Assembly (NCBI GenBank): GCA_032629725.1
Contig: JAFEVB010000023.1
Coordinates: 682,001-746,000 of the forward strand
Source: Gremmenia infestans
Taxonomy: Eukaryota; Ascomycota; Leotiomycetes; Helotiales; Hamatocanthoscyphaceae
DNA: 64,000 nucleotides
Direction of reading: 5' to 3'
Positions 1-10,807 of the stretch are shown here, piece by piece. Position 1 is the first letter of the stretch. Each line of letters begins with the position of its first letter. A program made the position numbers and the translations under genes. A model generated the notes under the pieces. The model was not told the origin of the DNA, searched no databases, and worked only from the letters and a program-made list of their open reading frames with translations.

Positions 1-1912
1 CACCACAGCCAACGAAGGAGGGAGACGCCATGGTGGACCTCTCTGAAATGGCTACACCTACTCCAATAAAGACCGTCGAGGAGCCGGTTAAGCCTGCAAA
101 AACAGGAGTTCCTCCCAACGGCCTCTCTGCTGGATACACCCAAGCGCAGCTTGACGAGGTGAAAGCGTTCAATGCTGGCTTAACCAAGGCTGGCCAGAAA
201 TCCCGCCCAAAGTACACACAAGAAGAACCATATTCTCACGAATGGTCTGATTCGGGAATAAACGACCCCAAACACGGGACGGAAGAGGTATACCAGGACC
301 CAGCACCAACCCCCCGTGAGATTCAAACATGGGCAAACGAGGTCAATATGATGGGGGATGTGATTCCTAAAGCTTCATCTGTTAAATCCACTCCATCAAA
401 CAAAGGCCGGACTGCATCGTCTCTAGCTTCGCCAAAAATGCCATCCAAACAAGCTCTTATTGAGCAGTTCGTGCAAGCCCATGGGCGGCCCCCGAAATCA
501 ATCAATGACATTTATCAGCCGAATAATGCCGAATATCAAGGACCCAAGCGAGTCGAATCTCGCGCTTCCACTCGAACAACAGCAAGAACGGTTGCTTCGA
601 AATTCCCCACACAGCCCAAGAACTTTGGCAAGGTGAAACTTGATTCGATTTACATCGCGCAGAGCAGCTCTCCCAAGACGAATCAGATGACCCTCGAAGT
701 TACTGCCGGTGACCAAATTCATGTTTTAAAGCTAGTATCTGGCAATGTTTATAACGGGATGAACCTTCGGACAAAGGAGACTGGGCAGTTCCGAGACTCC
801 ATTTTCAAGAAAGATGCTGCGGCACAGTTGATTGAACAACAACAGCAGATAGCTCAGAAAAATCAGGCTATGGCTGTGAGAAAGCGTGCACCCAGTGTCA
901 GCACGACTGTGTCCAGGAGATTGGACAGGGTTGAACACATGAACGCTGCCGAATGGGATGAATTGCCCACTGTCACGCGTCCGAAAACCGTTGCTCCTAC
1001 TCCAACCCGTCCAGCCGTCGGTGGGCTGGCAACTTCTCGTTTTGCCTTGCTTGCGGACATGGATTCCAAGAGCGAAAGTTCAGAGCAGCAAGATGTCGTG
1101 CCAGGCATGACTCATGAGCAGATAGAGAAGCTTGTTGATGAGAAGGTATGCACGATTACCCCGTTATGCTATGAAATACTGACTTGTTCAGTTTGACCAA
1201 ATTCTCAAGTCTAGGAACATGAATGGAAGCCGCGGTTCGCCTCAGCCTCAGCCTCCCACCGGACCCTCCCGCAAACGCACCATTGGGAAAGAGCCCCTTC
1301 AGGCAGTGGCACCTAAGACAGAGATATGCTGGTAAGCTTTCGGAAAGCAGAATGCGGCTCATAACTACCCTTCTGATATGAAAATCGCTAACTCAACTCA
1401 CCTACAGGTTTTGGGGAACCCCCAACAAAGAGTGTCGGTTCACAGCAGAAGAATGCCGCGACCTCCACTCTTTCGTCTCCACCTCCGGGGACCCCTCAAA
1501 CCTACGCATGGGCAAGCCAACATGGGGTGCCCTGGCGGACACAGTCCCTGCTGCCGCTGCCGCTCCGAAAGCCGGTCTCACCTGTTACTTCTGGGCCACG
1601 ACTGGCCGTTGCCAGAACCCGACCACCACCTGCAAGTATCTGCACGAAAAAGGTACTTTGGGCGTAGCACGACCGCCTAAGGGTTACAGGATCTCGGGTT
1701 TACATAAAGATCGGTCTCAGTGGAGGGAGGAGGTTAGTAAGGAGGGGAATGAGTGGGGTGAGACGGATGAGGGTGAGGAGGGCGAGTTGGTGCTAGAAGA
1801 GGTTCAGACATGGGGTGGCAATGGATGGGGTGACGAAACTTCAGATAAGTACAAGCCTCCTCATATCAAGGCTCTTGAGGAGCACGCGAAGACTGAATTT
1901 ACTGGATGGTGA
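1..1912 (+). CDS. CCCH zinc-finger protein, 5' partial
   Basis: Exons run to 1145, then 1192-1331 and 1408-1912, with introns 1146-1191 and 1332-1407; the second splits a Trp codon between the first Cys and the rest of zinc finger 1. The frame is open from the left edge through the first ATG at 30, so the true start may lie outside the window; from ATG 30 the protein is 586 aa. Most of it is low-complexity Ser/Pro/Lys-rich sequence. The C-terminal third has two CCCH-type fingers: one begins ICWFWGT and ends CRDLH, the other begins LTCYFWAT and ends CKYLH (C-x8-C-x6-C-x3-H). The tail is acidic and Gly/Trp-rich. CCCH fingers of this kind usually bind RNA or occur in chromatin factors; no specific function can be assigned. 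Confidence 0.8.
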
Positions 1913-2200
1913 GAAAGAATAGGGCTGAGAAAAAAAAACATCGTTCGAAAAAGAATGTTTATCAGAAGGAAGGAAATATCACGGAGCAAATTATGAGAAT
2001 TATATAACAAGAAGGAAATATTTAACCCAAATGGATATTTAAGGACTTATTTTAAGAAGAATTAGGATTTATATACGGGACAGCAAATAAAATAATAAAA
2101 TACAACGCTTTGCATGCAACCTTCTCGCTGACCACGAATCTATGAAGCCAAAGTGCTTAAAACACCATTAGATGAGTGATAGCGCCAGAGACCAATTGTT

Positions 2201-3663
2201 TCATAGATATTTGCTCCGGAGAGCTTGGCTGATAGATGACATCCTACTTGCCATACCGCCGCCAGCTTGCATGTTACTAGCTAAAGCCTCTTCCAATGCA
2301 CTTTGAGTGACCGAGGCGTCTGTTAGGGGTCAATATTGCAAGAAATAAGCGTATCTAAAGAATTTAACGTACCATCCAAGTCACTAAAACTACTTCCCAT
2401 ACTCGGTGTTCCATCACTACTCTCCCTTCCTTTACTCTTCATACCAGGACTTCGCCCAGCCAACTCAGCAGTTCTTCTTGGAGATAATGGGCCCGTGGGC
2501 CTTTGCCTGTGAGATCCCTCTTTCGGTAACGGTTGGGGGCGTCTCGTTACAGGAGCTGTAGAGCTTGCTGAGGAGTCAGAAGTTTGTGATTGTTGCGCCC
2601 CTTCCATCGGCTTCTTTGTTGGTGCCCTACGACCTATATTCATCGGATCGCCTCTCAGTGTAGCGCTTGGATCATTATGGCTAGACTCTCCAACAAATGG
2701 CATGAAAGCAGGCTGGTCATCCTCATCACCATCTTCTGATCCTCCTAACTTGTTCGAGGAAAATCGAGGAAGTCGTCGCAGAAGTCGGCTTTGTGCAGGT
2801 GGTTCTGAATCAGATGATGATTCTTCGGAACTCGACTCGGATGAGGGGGATTCTGGTTGCGGGGAGCGGCTAACAGCTTCTACTATAGAGACAGGTCGTG
2901 ATTTAAGAATTGGGGAATGAGAGCGGCGGTGTAACATCACATGGGTAGGACGAGGGCTAGTCTGTGCGAAGTTTCGAGCGGTGATTGTTGTATTGGCAGA
3001 AGACGTGCGAGAGTAAGGAGGGGCTGCTACGGTCAGTAAAAACAGATTATGCAGATTGAAGATATACCCAATGGACGACCAGGAGTGCTAGAAGTGCTAG
3101 AGTCATTCTTGAGTACCGCAGAATCCTTTCTAGATGATAGAGCTGATGAAACTCGTGGGCCTGCACCTCCAGAGCCTGTCTTTCTCATCATTTCACCTCC
3201 TACATTTTCAGATGTGCTACCAGGAACTGGCGATGGCGCAGCAGAACCTTTCGATACCCCGACTTTTCTCATTTGCGCCCGCACTTGTAGGAGTTGTCTT
3301 TCGTAAAGCCATGCTGCTTGTTGGAGGAGGAAGGCTAGGGTGACTTCGAATTTGGCGGCTCTGGTGCTGTCAGTTCAGTCCGCGCAAGATGGAATGAGGG
3401 CTAACAATTCGTCCCCTATGTCTTTGTTAGCTCGGCATGATAAAAGTAGGACGGACTACTGACAATCAATATCACTGTTCTTCGAAGCTTTAGAGAGGAT
3501 CTTCCACAAAGCCTTGTCCTTCGCGGCGTCCCATTCCACCTTTGTAAGTCAGCTGAGTTTATTGAAGACCAACAAAAATACACACAGAAGGCGGATCAAC
3601 AAAGTCTCCTCGTGGGAATGGCAACCTGATAAAGACTGTGTACGATGGATCTGAGCTGGACAT
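2201..3663 (-). CDS. atg29: Autophagy-related protein 29 (Atg29)
   Basis: Atg29 is a scaffold subunit of the Atg17-Atg29-Atg31 complex that starts the phagophore assembly site. Six exons: 3586-3663, 3464-3539, 3406-3415, 3068-3360, 2373-3026 and 2201-2319, giving 409 aa. The N-terminus reads YTVFIRLPFPRGDFVDPP, followed by VEWDAAKDKALWKILSKAS, the conserved Atg29 core; exon 4 adds FLLQQAAWLYERQL and QVRAQMRKVG. The middle is a long Ser/Pro-rich disordered stretch. The C-terminus DDASVTQSALEEALASNMQ and ISQALRSKYL matches the fungal Atg29 tail. Exon 3 is only 10 nt long and is required: skipping it puts a stop codon at the exon 2/exon 4 join. All introns are 41-53 bp. Identification is firm; exact splice sites are by eye. 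Confidence 0.9.
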
Positions 3664-3989
3664 GGTTGTTTGGGTGTTAGATGTGCTTGACGCTCTGCGG
3701 GAGCTTTATCGGAGCTTAGGCGCTAAGATAACCCACACGCTAAGGCCAGTTAGCATTAGCCGGATCCATAGGCGAAATCCCCTTTTCTTTGTTCTTTTTC
3801 TTTGTTCTGTAGAGCTTTGTTTGATACTTTACATATACATTATGATAAGTAAGTCTAGAGCTTAGTGAACAACACTATAAAGTACTAATATAATCAACTT
3901 ATAGTATATAAGGGCGCATATAACAGAGGATATAAAAAAGAACGGGGTCAAACTACGATTCAGACGTTAGGCTTTTAATGATTTATTAC

Positions 3990-4181
3990 TGTTGGGATAA
4001 TAGTCTAGCATCCCGACCTTTCTAGTCATGTGATCTCGCGTGGCTTAGTCAGCGAAGAGGCATCACCTCTTCGCATACACAACACCACTATGAATGCTAA
4101 GCATCATCAAGAATACAGAATACCAGTCAAGTCTACAGCAACCAGAATGTAGTAGAAGTGATCACACCTGTTATACCAACA
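3990..4181 (+). repeat. Solo LTR of an LTR retrotransposon, with target duplication
   Basis: A 192-bp element begins TGTTGGGATAATAG and ends TTATACCAACA, so its ends are the inverted pair TGTTGG/CCAACA. It is flanked by a perfect 5-bp direct repeat ATTAC (3985-3989 and 4182-4186), as expected for integrase-mediated insertion followed by LTR-LTR recombination. Inside, 4062-4084 is a perfect hairpin with a 9-bp stem GCGAAGAGG and a 5-nt loop. The same design occurs at 37763-37972 and, decayed, at 4775-4958. Confidence 0.85.
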
Positions 4182-4347
4182 ATTACTAAATTACAAATTA
4201 ATTAATATAGGTCCGTTTAAGATAGCTTTTGAAAAACATGATAATGTTATTAATCATACAGATCCCAGAAAGCAAAAACATATCTAACCTAGTAAAAAAT
4301 AGAAACAAAATAGAAAACCAACAAAAAATAAAATACTCTTTATTCAG

Positions 4348-4445
4348 GGGTCTTACCGCGATTCGAACGCGGGGCCTCTCGCAAATTTATATTTAATACT
4401 CAGAGTAAACCCTAAGCGAGAATCATACCACTAGACCATAAGACC
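4348..4445 (-). tRNA. tRNA-Pro (AGG) with intron
   Basis: Read on the minus strand, the acceptor stem GGTCTTA pairs perfectly with TAAGACC. The D-arm is GGTCTAGTGGTATGATT. The anticodon stem CTCGC/GCGAG closes the loop TTAGGGT with anticodon AGG. The T-arm is CCGCG-TTCGAAT-CGCGG. An intron of about 26 nt sits one base after the anticodon, the standard nuclear tRNA position. A discriminator base follows the acceptor and no CCA is encoded. It decodes CCU/CCC proline codons. The gene lies between two LTR copies, consistent with retroelement insertion near Pol III genes. Confidence 0.93.
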
Positions 4446-6627
4446 AGTATTTTAAGGTGTTTTGGATGGAAAGTTATTATTTAATTATATACGGAAGAGT
4501 GCGAGAGATACGGGCATCCGATTTGATACTAACCTTACCGATATTCGGCCATCTCCGATCTCTTTAATTCCGGGGAAACTTCTTCCCTACTTCTTCCTTA
4601 CTTTTTTTTTAACTGATGTAGACCTTTTAACTCCTATACTTATTCACAGCAAAGTATATAAAAGGAAGAAGACTAAGACTTCTATAGTTAAGGAAAGAAA
4701 AAAAAACAGCACACAATCTATATTTATAATATGCTAGGTAGTAGGATATTAAAAGTTGATAAGAGTAAATTGAGCGTTGGTATTATAAGGTGATTACTTC
4801 TAATGCATGCTGGTTGCTATTAATATGTTCATTGATACAGTAGTATTCAATGCAGATCCAAATGCTGGATCTGCGACGAAGATGTGATGTTATGCCTCTT
4901 CGCTTAGTCAGCTAGCGCCAAGTCACATGACTAGAAAGACTCGGTCATATTATCCACATAGGAACCCAAGCTCAACAACACAACTTATAAACGGAAGCAA
5001 AACCTTTCCTCTAATCTTCTTTCTTTTTTTATACTTAATAGGGCGCTTGAAAACCGCTTCCATATCCTTGTTTAAATCCGTGCTTAGGATACTGCTGTGA
5101 AGTGATGGTGCGGGGCTTGCAGGTTAGCGAGGAAGGTGATGCCGGGACGGGACTATTATTGCAGAAATTGGCGCATGTAGCGAGTACGATAAAGATTAAG
5201 GATTGCACTATCAAGAACTTTGATGGGATTATTATAAGGCAAAATGTATAAATTATTTGTTGACCGGTTCATAGGGTAGGATGGGTTTTGGGAATGTTTA
5301 GATAAGTGGGGTTTGAGCGAGGGGAAATAGGGGTTGGTGATGTATATATACACGTTATATGCGCGAGAATGAGGTTGTGTATGTGATGCATTTAGGGATA
5401 GAATGACCAAGTTTATTAATAGATATAGGCTGCTGCTACAGCTGCGTGCCAGATTCGATCGTGGAGCACCTGCAATGGCGCCCAACGAGAAAATTGTTCA
5501 AATAAATTCCTTAATCTCCTTGAATAAAACGCTGCATAATTTTGGATCGAACCTACTCTCTTCCTTAATCAGGTAATAGGAGCAAGCTTCACAGGGAAAA
5601 GTTCTTCAGGCCGGTATTGGGTGTTATCACATTCTAGACAGAGGAAGAGGTGATTGAGTTGGCGAATGATACCAATACTGGTCTACCTGGGGAGTCATAA
5701 CCTCTCCCGGCACTAGAAACGATGCTGATGAGAGAAACCAGCACCTGAACTCCATACTCCGGACCTAAAATGTGCCTTTCGCATCTTAGCCAAGATCGAA
5801 ACTAGCAATGTCTCCATCATTCGTACCGCTTTTCTATAATTAACAGAGTACCACTCCGTGTATCATAGTAGAGTGGAGATGGCGTTCTAAACGAAGCTGG
5901 GTGAAAATGCGCTGCAGACAATGAGTATATAGGCTCATTCCATAGGAAGGGACTATGTAATTGATCAGAAGAGTTGTGAGCGCTTATGATACAAATCGAA
6001 GGGAAATGTGCCCCTGAATTCGGCTCGCTTATACAGCAAGGGGCGCGATAGCAATATATTAAGAACGAAGCGAGGTGGGAAAAGTTCCCGGTTGCTGCCC
6101 TAAATCTCCAGCTCTTTTCGATGGGTATTGTAGTCTGGTCAAGTCCATGTCTGGTGAGTGACTGAGCATGAAGTTACGTGTATATCGGTATTATTAGCTG
6201 AAATCTGTTTCGGGCAACGTATCAAATAGCTTCCAACATACGACTTTATTCTTCTTTGCAAATCATTGCACTTTAATGGTTTTCTGGTTCTGGAAGCTCC
6301 AATTTCATAGCTTCCGTGAACAGCTATCAATTCTTCGCAACCTGTATGATAAACATTCTAAATTCTCTGCCTCTATGTAAGCCATCTCTTTCGAAGCTCA
6401 AGTCGCGTTATTCACAGCCTGTTCAGAACCCGTTCATTAAGGGCTTTTCGGAGACTTCAAAAGTGAAAAGAGGACAGGAGATACTCTATAATGATTTACG
6501 GCTAATTCTGGAAACTGTGGCAATTGAGAACATAAAGTACAATAGTTTCTAAACTCCGATGCTTCTGCTACCGCCATTGAAATGACTTGAACGGTATCAT
6601 CTCTTCATACAGCCCTGCATGCCACTC
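4446..6627. other. Intergenic, apart from the LTR copy at 4775-4958
   Basis: About 2.2 kb of AT-rich sequence. The longest open frames are about 110 codons, lack recognisable motifs and have no supporting splice structure. Short purine and pyrimidine runs occur near 4600-4720 and 5020. I see no gene here. Confidence 0.5.
4775..4958 (-). repeat. Degenerate LTR copy, inverted relative to 3990-4181
   Basis: On the minus strand this region reads TGTGGATAATATGACC, then TTTCTAGTCATGTGA, then GAAGTAATCACC, ending ATACCAACG. These blocks occur in the same order in the LTR at 3990-4181. The ends are damaged and no target duplication is visible. It contains a 9-bp inverted repeat GCAGATCCA/TGGATCTGC around 4853. 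It may be an old solo LTR or one arm of a lost element. Confidence 0.6.
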
Positions 6628-7343
6628 TTAAGATCCAGCACCGGTAGGGCAGTCTGGGTATTGAGAATTATCACCCGGCTTGGCAGTGTCGGGCCTGTCA
6701 AAGATACAGGTTTGGAACGTTACGATAGCATCGCTAGCCGTATTGACTCCTCCATCAACGATAGCAGGTGCATCCACGCGAAAGATCTGACTGGATCCTG
6801 CTTCAGGAGTGCCACACTGGCTGTTCCATTTGATGCCCTTGGTCGTCACCATCTTGGCGATAGCTTGCATACCACAAGTGTATCCGACTCCCGGGCAATC
6901 TACGCTCGTGCTTGTACTTTTCGAGTCCGAAGTGCTCCAGGACTTGGAGTAACCGGCACTGACCGCTGCCCCAAAGATCTTCGTGAGGTCTGATCCTGGG
7001 TTTCCGGAGAAGCCAACGTCCCACCCTTCGGTTACAGATCTATGCAATACATTAGAATTGGAGTGGGCTGTGTCCGCAATGTCAAAAACACAACTTACGT
7101 GGTATGCGTGTATGTCTGTCCTTGCCCGCAGGGTGATACACATCGATCTCCGAATGTGAGTTGGGGTATATCGTCCCAAGGAACGCTGACATCCTTAATA
7201 TCATATATCCAGTCGCTTGCACACGATTGGGGGGTTGTGCCAGGATTGATGGTAGGTAATGTTTGCCTGTTGGAGAGATCGGTGGCGGGAGCGCTGTAAA
7301 CTCCTATTGAGATCAGGGAGATAAGGAGGAGCCATGGAGTCAT
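6628..7343 (-). CDS. Small secreted protein, unknown family
   Basis: Two exons, 7099-7343 and 6628-7039, joined across a 59-bp intron, give 218 aa. The N-terminus MTPWLLLISLISIGVYSAPA is a clear signal peptide with a cleavage-like Ala-x-Ala region. The mature chain has several cysteines, in DRCVSPCG, DCPGVGYTCG, SQCGT, FQTCIF and PDCP, and a central Ser/Thr-rich stretch after FGAAVSAGYSKSW. That mix suggests a disulfide-stabilised, beta-rich extracellular protein. I recognise no family. It is the first of five consecutive genes for secreted or surface proteins. An effector or wall role is possible but unproven. Confidence 0.75.
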
Positions 7344-8549
7344 ATTGAATGATAGTAGATGTGCGTAGCAGCAAATGATTTGAAACGAGCAGAGGTTGAA
7401 TCGCGAGGATTGATTCTTTCTTTTGGGGTGAGTAGGTATGCTGGTATAATTGCTGAGTTTTGCTCAAAAAATGAGGTTTCATTCTAGATAGTTATAGTCT
7501 GCAATATGTGAATAGACTCGTTTCTTTTGTCGTAAACTTCAACGATTAAATCTCGTTCATCCTTCGTCCATCCTACTCGGATGAAAATAGCAGGAGGTTC
7601 TCTCCGCCCTAAAGTACTTATCTGGCGTGTTATGTTTTTGCCACGCCTTACGGGGTATATTAAATTGAGAGCAACTAAATTGAATCCTTCTAGGAGCTTA
7701 AGCAGAACAATTCTTAAGCCTCAGACCTAGTATGAGGGATGCTCGGGACAAAAACCCAATCACTTGAACGAGACCTTCTTGCCATCATTTCTGTAAATAT
7801 GCGCTTATGATGAGGCTATTCACGGAGGTGGTAAGCGGGGCTGAAACATAGTATAAAGTCCGCCAATGAGGCATTGGCAATGGCTCTTAATTAGACGATC
7901 TGCCAAGCTAAGGAATCCTATGGTGAGATAGGCGAGATACCTAATTTTAGGCTTTGGAAAGAAATCCGGGGTTAGGTGTCGCATGATTGGCTGGATGAGT
8001 ACGAGTTGTAATAGGAGCTGGGTACTAACAATGAGTACGAGATATGGAGCTGTTATGGCAAGAACAATATAGTCGTAATGGTCGGTCCTTCCTTCTTCGC
8101 TCGCTATTACTTCTCAAAGGATTGAATTTTCGAAATTGGGCATTGCATTTAGATAGAGGGCTGACTCGGGCCCCCCGAGTCGGGGGTTTGTTTCTATTTT
8201 TGCACCTTCGGTCGAGCATCAACCTTTCTTGGGATGATCTTTAATATTTATGGCTCAAGATTGTTTTGCATTGCGTCGCTCTTCGTATATCTCGTAGTAC
8301 TTTGTAGACCCGTTTAGCGCCATCTAAGCCGAGCTTCTTATTGAGTTGCATGGTTCTATGTCAGTATTCTGTAATTTTATATAAGTCCGGTGAAACTCCC
8401 CTCAAAAAGCGTTTTTGTTGGCATCAACCTCAAAACAAGACCCAGATCTCGCATCTTCTTTTAATTATCATTGTGGTAAATTTGAAATTCTTTAAGATAT
8501 CCTTCCAGCTCTTAAGACCTTTCAATTTCTACCTAGATCGCCGCCCACG
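7344..8549. other. Intergenic with a GC-rich hairpin
   Basis: No gene seen. At 8163-8181 GACTCGGG and CCCGAGTC form a perfect 8-bp stem with a 3-nt loop. The rest is AT-rich and holds the promoters of the flanking secreted-protein genes. Confidence 0.5.
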
Positions 8550-9088
8550 ATGGTGACCAATACAAAGCTCGTCACATCTGCCATCTTTATGTTGCTCGCC
8601 ATGCAATCACAAGCATGTGTTTGGTACACTGCTTCATCGCCTGCCAATTCCGGAGGTTACACTGCAGACATGTAAGATATCCTCGGTTTTAAAATGTCTA
8701 TCTGATACCCTCGCAATACGGTTCCTCTCATGTACTCGAGCGACACTATAAACCTAGTTATCTATTGATACATCCGAGATGGGCAATGCGCAATGCTGAC
8801 TTTTATTTTTACAGCCTCGACGGCGGCCCTGATCCTGAACCCCCGCATACGCTATATGCCAATCGCGCTTGCCATGCCCGCGTAGATTTTCAAGATGGGC
8901 CAAACGACGATGATAAAGCTTACGTTTTCAACTGCAAGCCAGGTTATTCAGCGTATGCGAGTTGGAATCGCCAGACTATTCTTTATACGAACCCGCATGG
9001 ATCTTGGACTCTCGATGTAGGTCCGGGAACTGAGGACACTGATGGCAATGTATTTTGGACGAAGAAGAATCTTGGTGGCTGTAGTTGA
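8550..9088 (+). CDS. Small secreted protein, effector-like
   Basis: Two exons, 8550-8671 and 8815-9088, flank a 143-bp intron that splits an Ile codon; the product is 131 aa. The N-terminus MVTNTKLVTSAIFMLLAMQ is a signal peptide that would be cut near SQA, leaving a mature protein that begins with Cys. It has four cysteines in total (CVWY, RACHA, FNCKP and the penultimate residue), room for two disulfides. It is rich in aromatic and acidic residues. No catalytic motif or known family is visible. Size, secretion and Cys content fit a fungal small secreted protein; any host-interaction role is inference. Confidence 0.75.
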
Positions 9089-9796
9089 GTGTTTGGATCT
9101 GTAAACATTGGGCGTCATTGCTTAGACAAGGGGGTGGGAGGAAGGCGGAGGAGCATGCATCTTGCGTCGTGTTTTTAGCATTGAGTTCATTTTATGTGAT
9201 ATAGATCATCGATTGTGTATAATATCATCTAAGAAATGAATATCTTACAGCCTTCCAATGATGTGGATGTGACAGATGTAGGGATAAAATCACCAATATA
9301 TTAGTAAATATAGGCTGGGAATGGTTTTTTGATTAAGTATCCAAGTTATGATTCATGAGAGAAATCACTGCTAAAGCCCAAGATACCCCACATGTTTATC
9401 AAAGTCAAACCAATCACAGCCTTTTGTCTAACATCCTTAGCCCCCCAATATATCCTCCGCTAACGAGTAACTTTCCAGAGTACGCATCCTAAAACAAATG
9501 ACCGGCAGCTAGCAAAAATGCAGCGTAGAAAGGGAAATAAGAGAGAAACACCGAATTCCGATATATCCATCTGAGGCCTCTCGTACATGCAATCGTTGGT
9601 AGACCCAAGCCCCTAGCCAGTTGACGCGCACGTCGACCCATCGGCTGGTGAATGAGGTAGTAGTGTTTACTAGACGTGCGTAGTAGATTGCACACACCCC
9701 TCCAGCAGATTTTTCATTGATGAAACAGATGCGTGGACTCGAAATCCAGATGTTGTATAGCGTATGTGAATATCGTAATTGATCCATGATTACCCT
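9089..9796. other. Intergenic, nothing found
   Basis: About 700 bp between convergent genes. Open frames here are under 95 codons and show no motif. It presumably holds the 3' ends of both neighbours. Confidence 0.5.
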
Positions 9797-10309
9797 CTAT
9801 GCAGGTCCTGCAGGTTCGCCATCAGGCGCAGGCTCATAGGCACCTTTGTTCCCCCCCCCACCACCACCACGGTTGCGGCAGCAGAGACAGAGGATCACCA
9901 TTGCGATGATGAATACGGCTCCGATAGCACCCAGCGCATACCCCCACCACGGAACGCTGGTAACGGCGCGGTGAATCGCAGGGCCCAGGTTCGGTCCCGC
10001 TGCATCTGTCGTCGTGGCAGCAGGAGCAGCTGTGGCAGCAGATGTAGTGACCACGGCTGCGTTCGAAGTAGGAGTAAGAACAGGGGTAGCAGCGGTTATT
10101 GGGTCGTAGGGGTTGGCGATGGTGAAGGTCGAAGGCTTGACGGCCCACTCTGATTCTGGCCAGGATGTTTGTCGGGCGATCAATGCAGTAGTGGCGATGG
10201 GTTCGTGGAGTGTGGTTGTCTGCAGGTTGGCATCGAGTTCCTGGGGAACGACGGCTGCGTAAGCGAGGATGATGGATACCATTAGAAGGAGGAGAAATTG
10301 AAGAGCCAT
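9797..10309 (-). CDS. Single-pass surface membrane protein
   Basis: A single exon of 170 aa. An N-terminal signal peptide (MALQFLLLLMVSIILAYAA) is followed by an ectodomain of about 100 residues rich in Thr, Ala and Pro, likely O-glycosylated. A strong transmembrane helix follows (YALGAIGAVFIIAMVILCL), then a short cytosolic tail starting CCRNRG with a Gly run. This is the layout of Mid2/WSC-like wall sensors, but there is no WSC cysteine domain, so that is only an analogy. The neighbour at 10808-11896 has the same plan and the same CCRNRG motif after its membrane helix, suggesting related genes. Confidence 0.75.
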   Translation of the reverse strand: MALQFLLLLMVSIILAYAAVVPQELDANLQTTTLHEPIATTALIARQTSWPESEWAVKPSTFTIANPYDPITAATPVLTPTSNAAVVTTSAATAAPAATTTDAAGPNLGPAIHRAVTSVPWWGYALGAIGAVFIIAMVILCLCCRNRGGGGGGNKGAYEPAPDGEPAGPA

Positions 10310-10807
10310 GATGATTGATGGCGGACTGTATTTGTCAGATGTACAGAGTAACGAGTGTATTCTATGTGGTGTTAAGGAAACAAGTTGAGCAAAGTTGGGA
10401 TAGAATTAAACAAGTTGTCAAGGGTCTGTTTGGGAAGTGTGGCTTATAGAATGTGAATTGAATTTATGCGTGGGGTCCTTGACCACTTTTGTCTAATTTT
10501 TTATCTTACATATTCACCTTAGCATTGTAGTTTCCAAGACGCCAACGCTCTTACACCCTGCTTTCTAAGCACTCCAAGAATCTGTATCCCCATCCGAAGC
10601 ATCTAGTGATACACCCCCTTCTTAATTCTTCCCAGCAAAAGACCCATATATTATAACCTCTGAAAATCCCATAAAGAAAACAAAAACATATGTACCCAAT
10701 TCCAATGCCATCATAATCCAAACTCCCATACAAATAAGTAGTTCTCTGTCGTTCGGTTCTTCCCAGGAAGCGTGAAGCAATGCCTCTACCAAAATTAGCC
10801 TCTTGAC
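10310..10807. other. Intergenic between two surface-protein genes
   Basis: About 500 bp holding the promoter of the upstream-facing gene at 9797-10309 and the 3' region of 10808-11896. No further gene is seen. Confidence 0.5.

Noticed and set aside
5105..5251. 48-codon plus-strand frame beginning MVRGLQVSEEG
   Set aside because: Reads smoothly but is too short, has no partner exon or known motif, and lies in repeat-rich DNA.
5156..5485. 109-codon minus-strand frame, and a TGGCGCCCAACG string near 5475 resembling a retroelement primer-binding site
   Set aside because: No LTR end abuts the string and no gag or pol frame follows, so it is probably chance.
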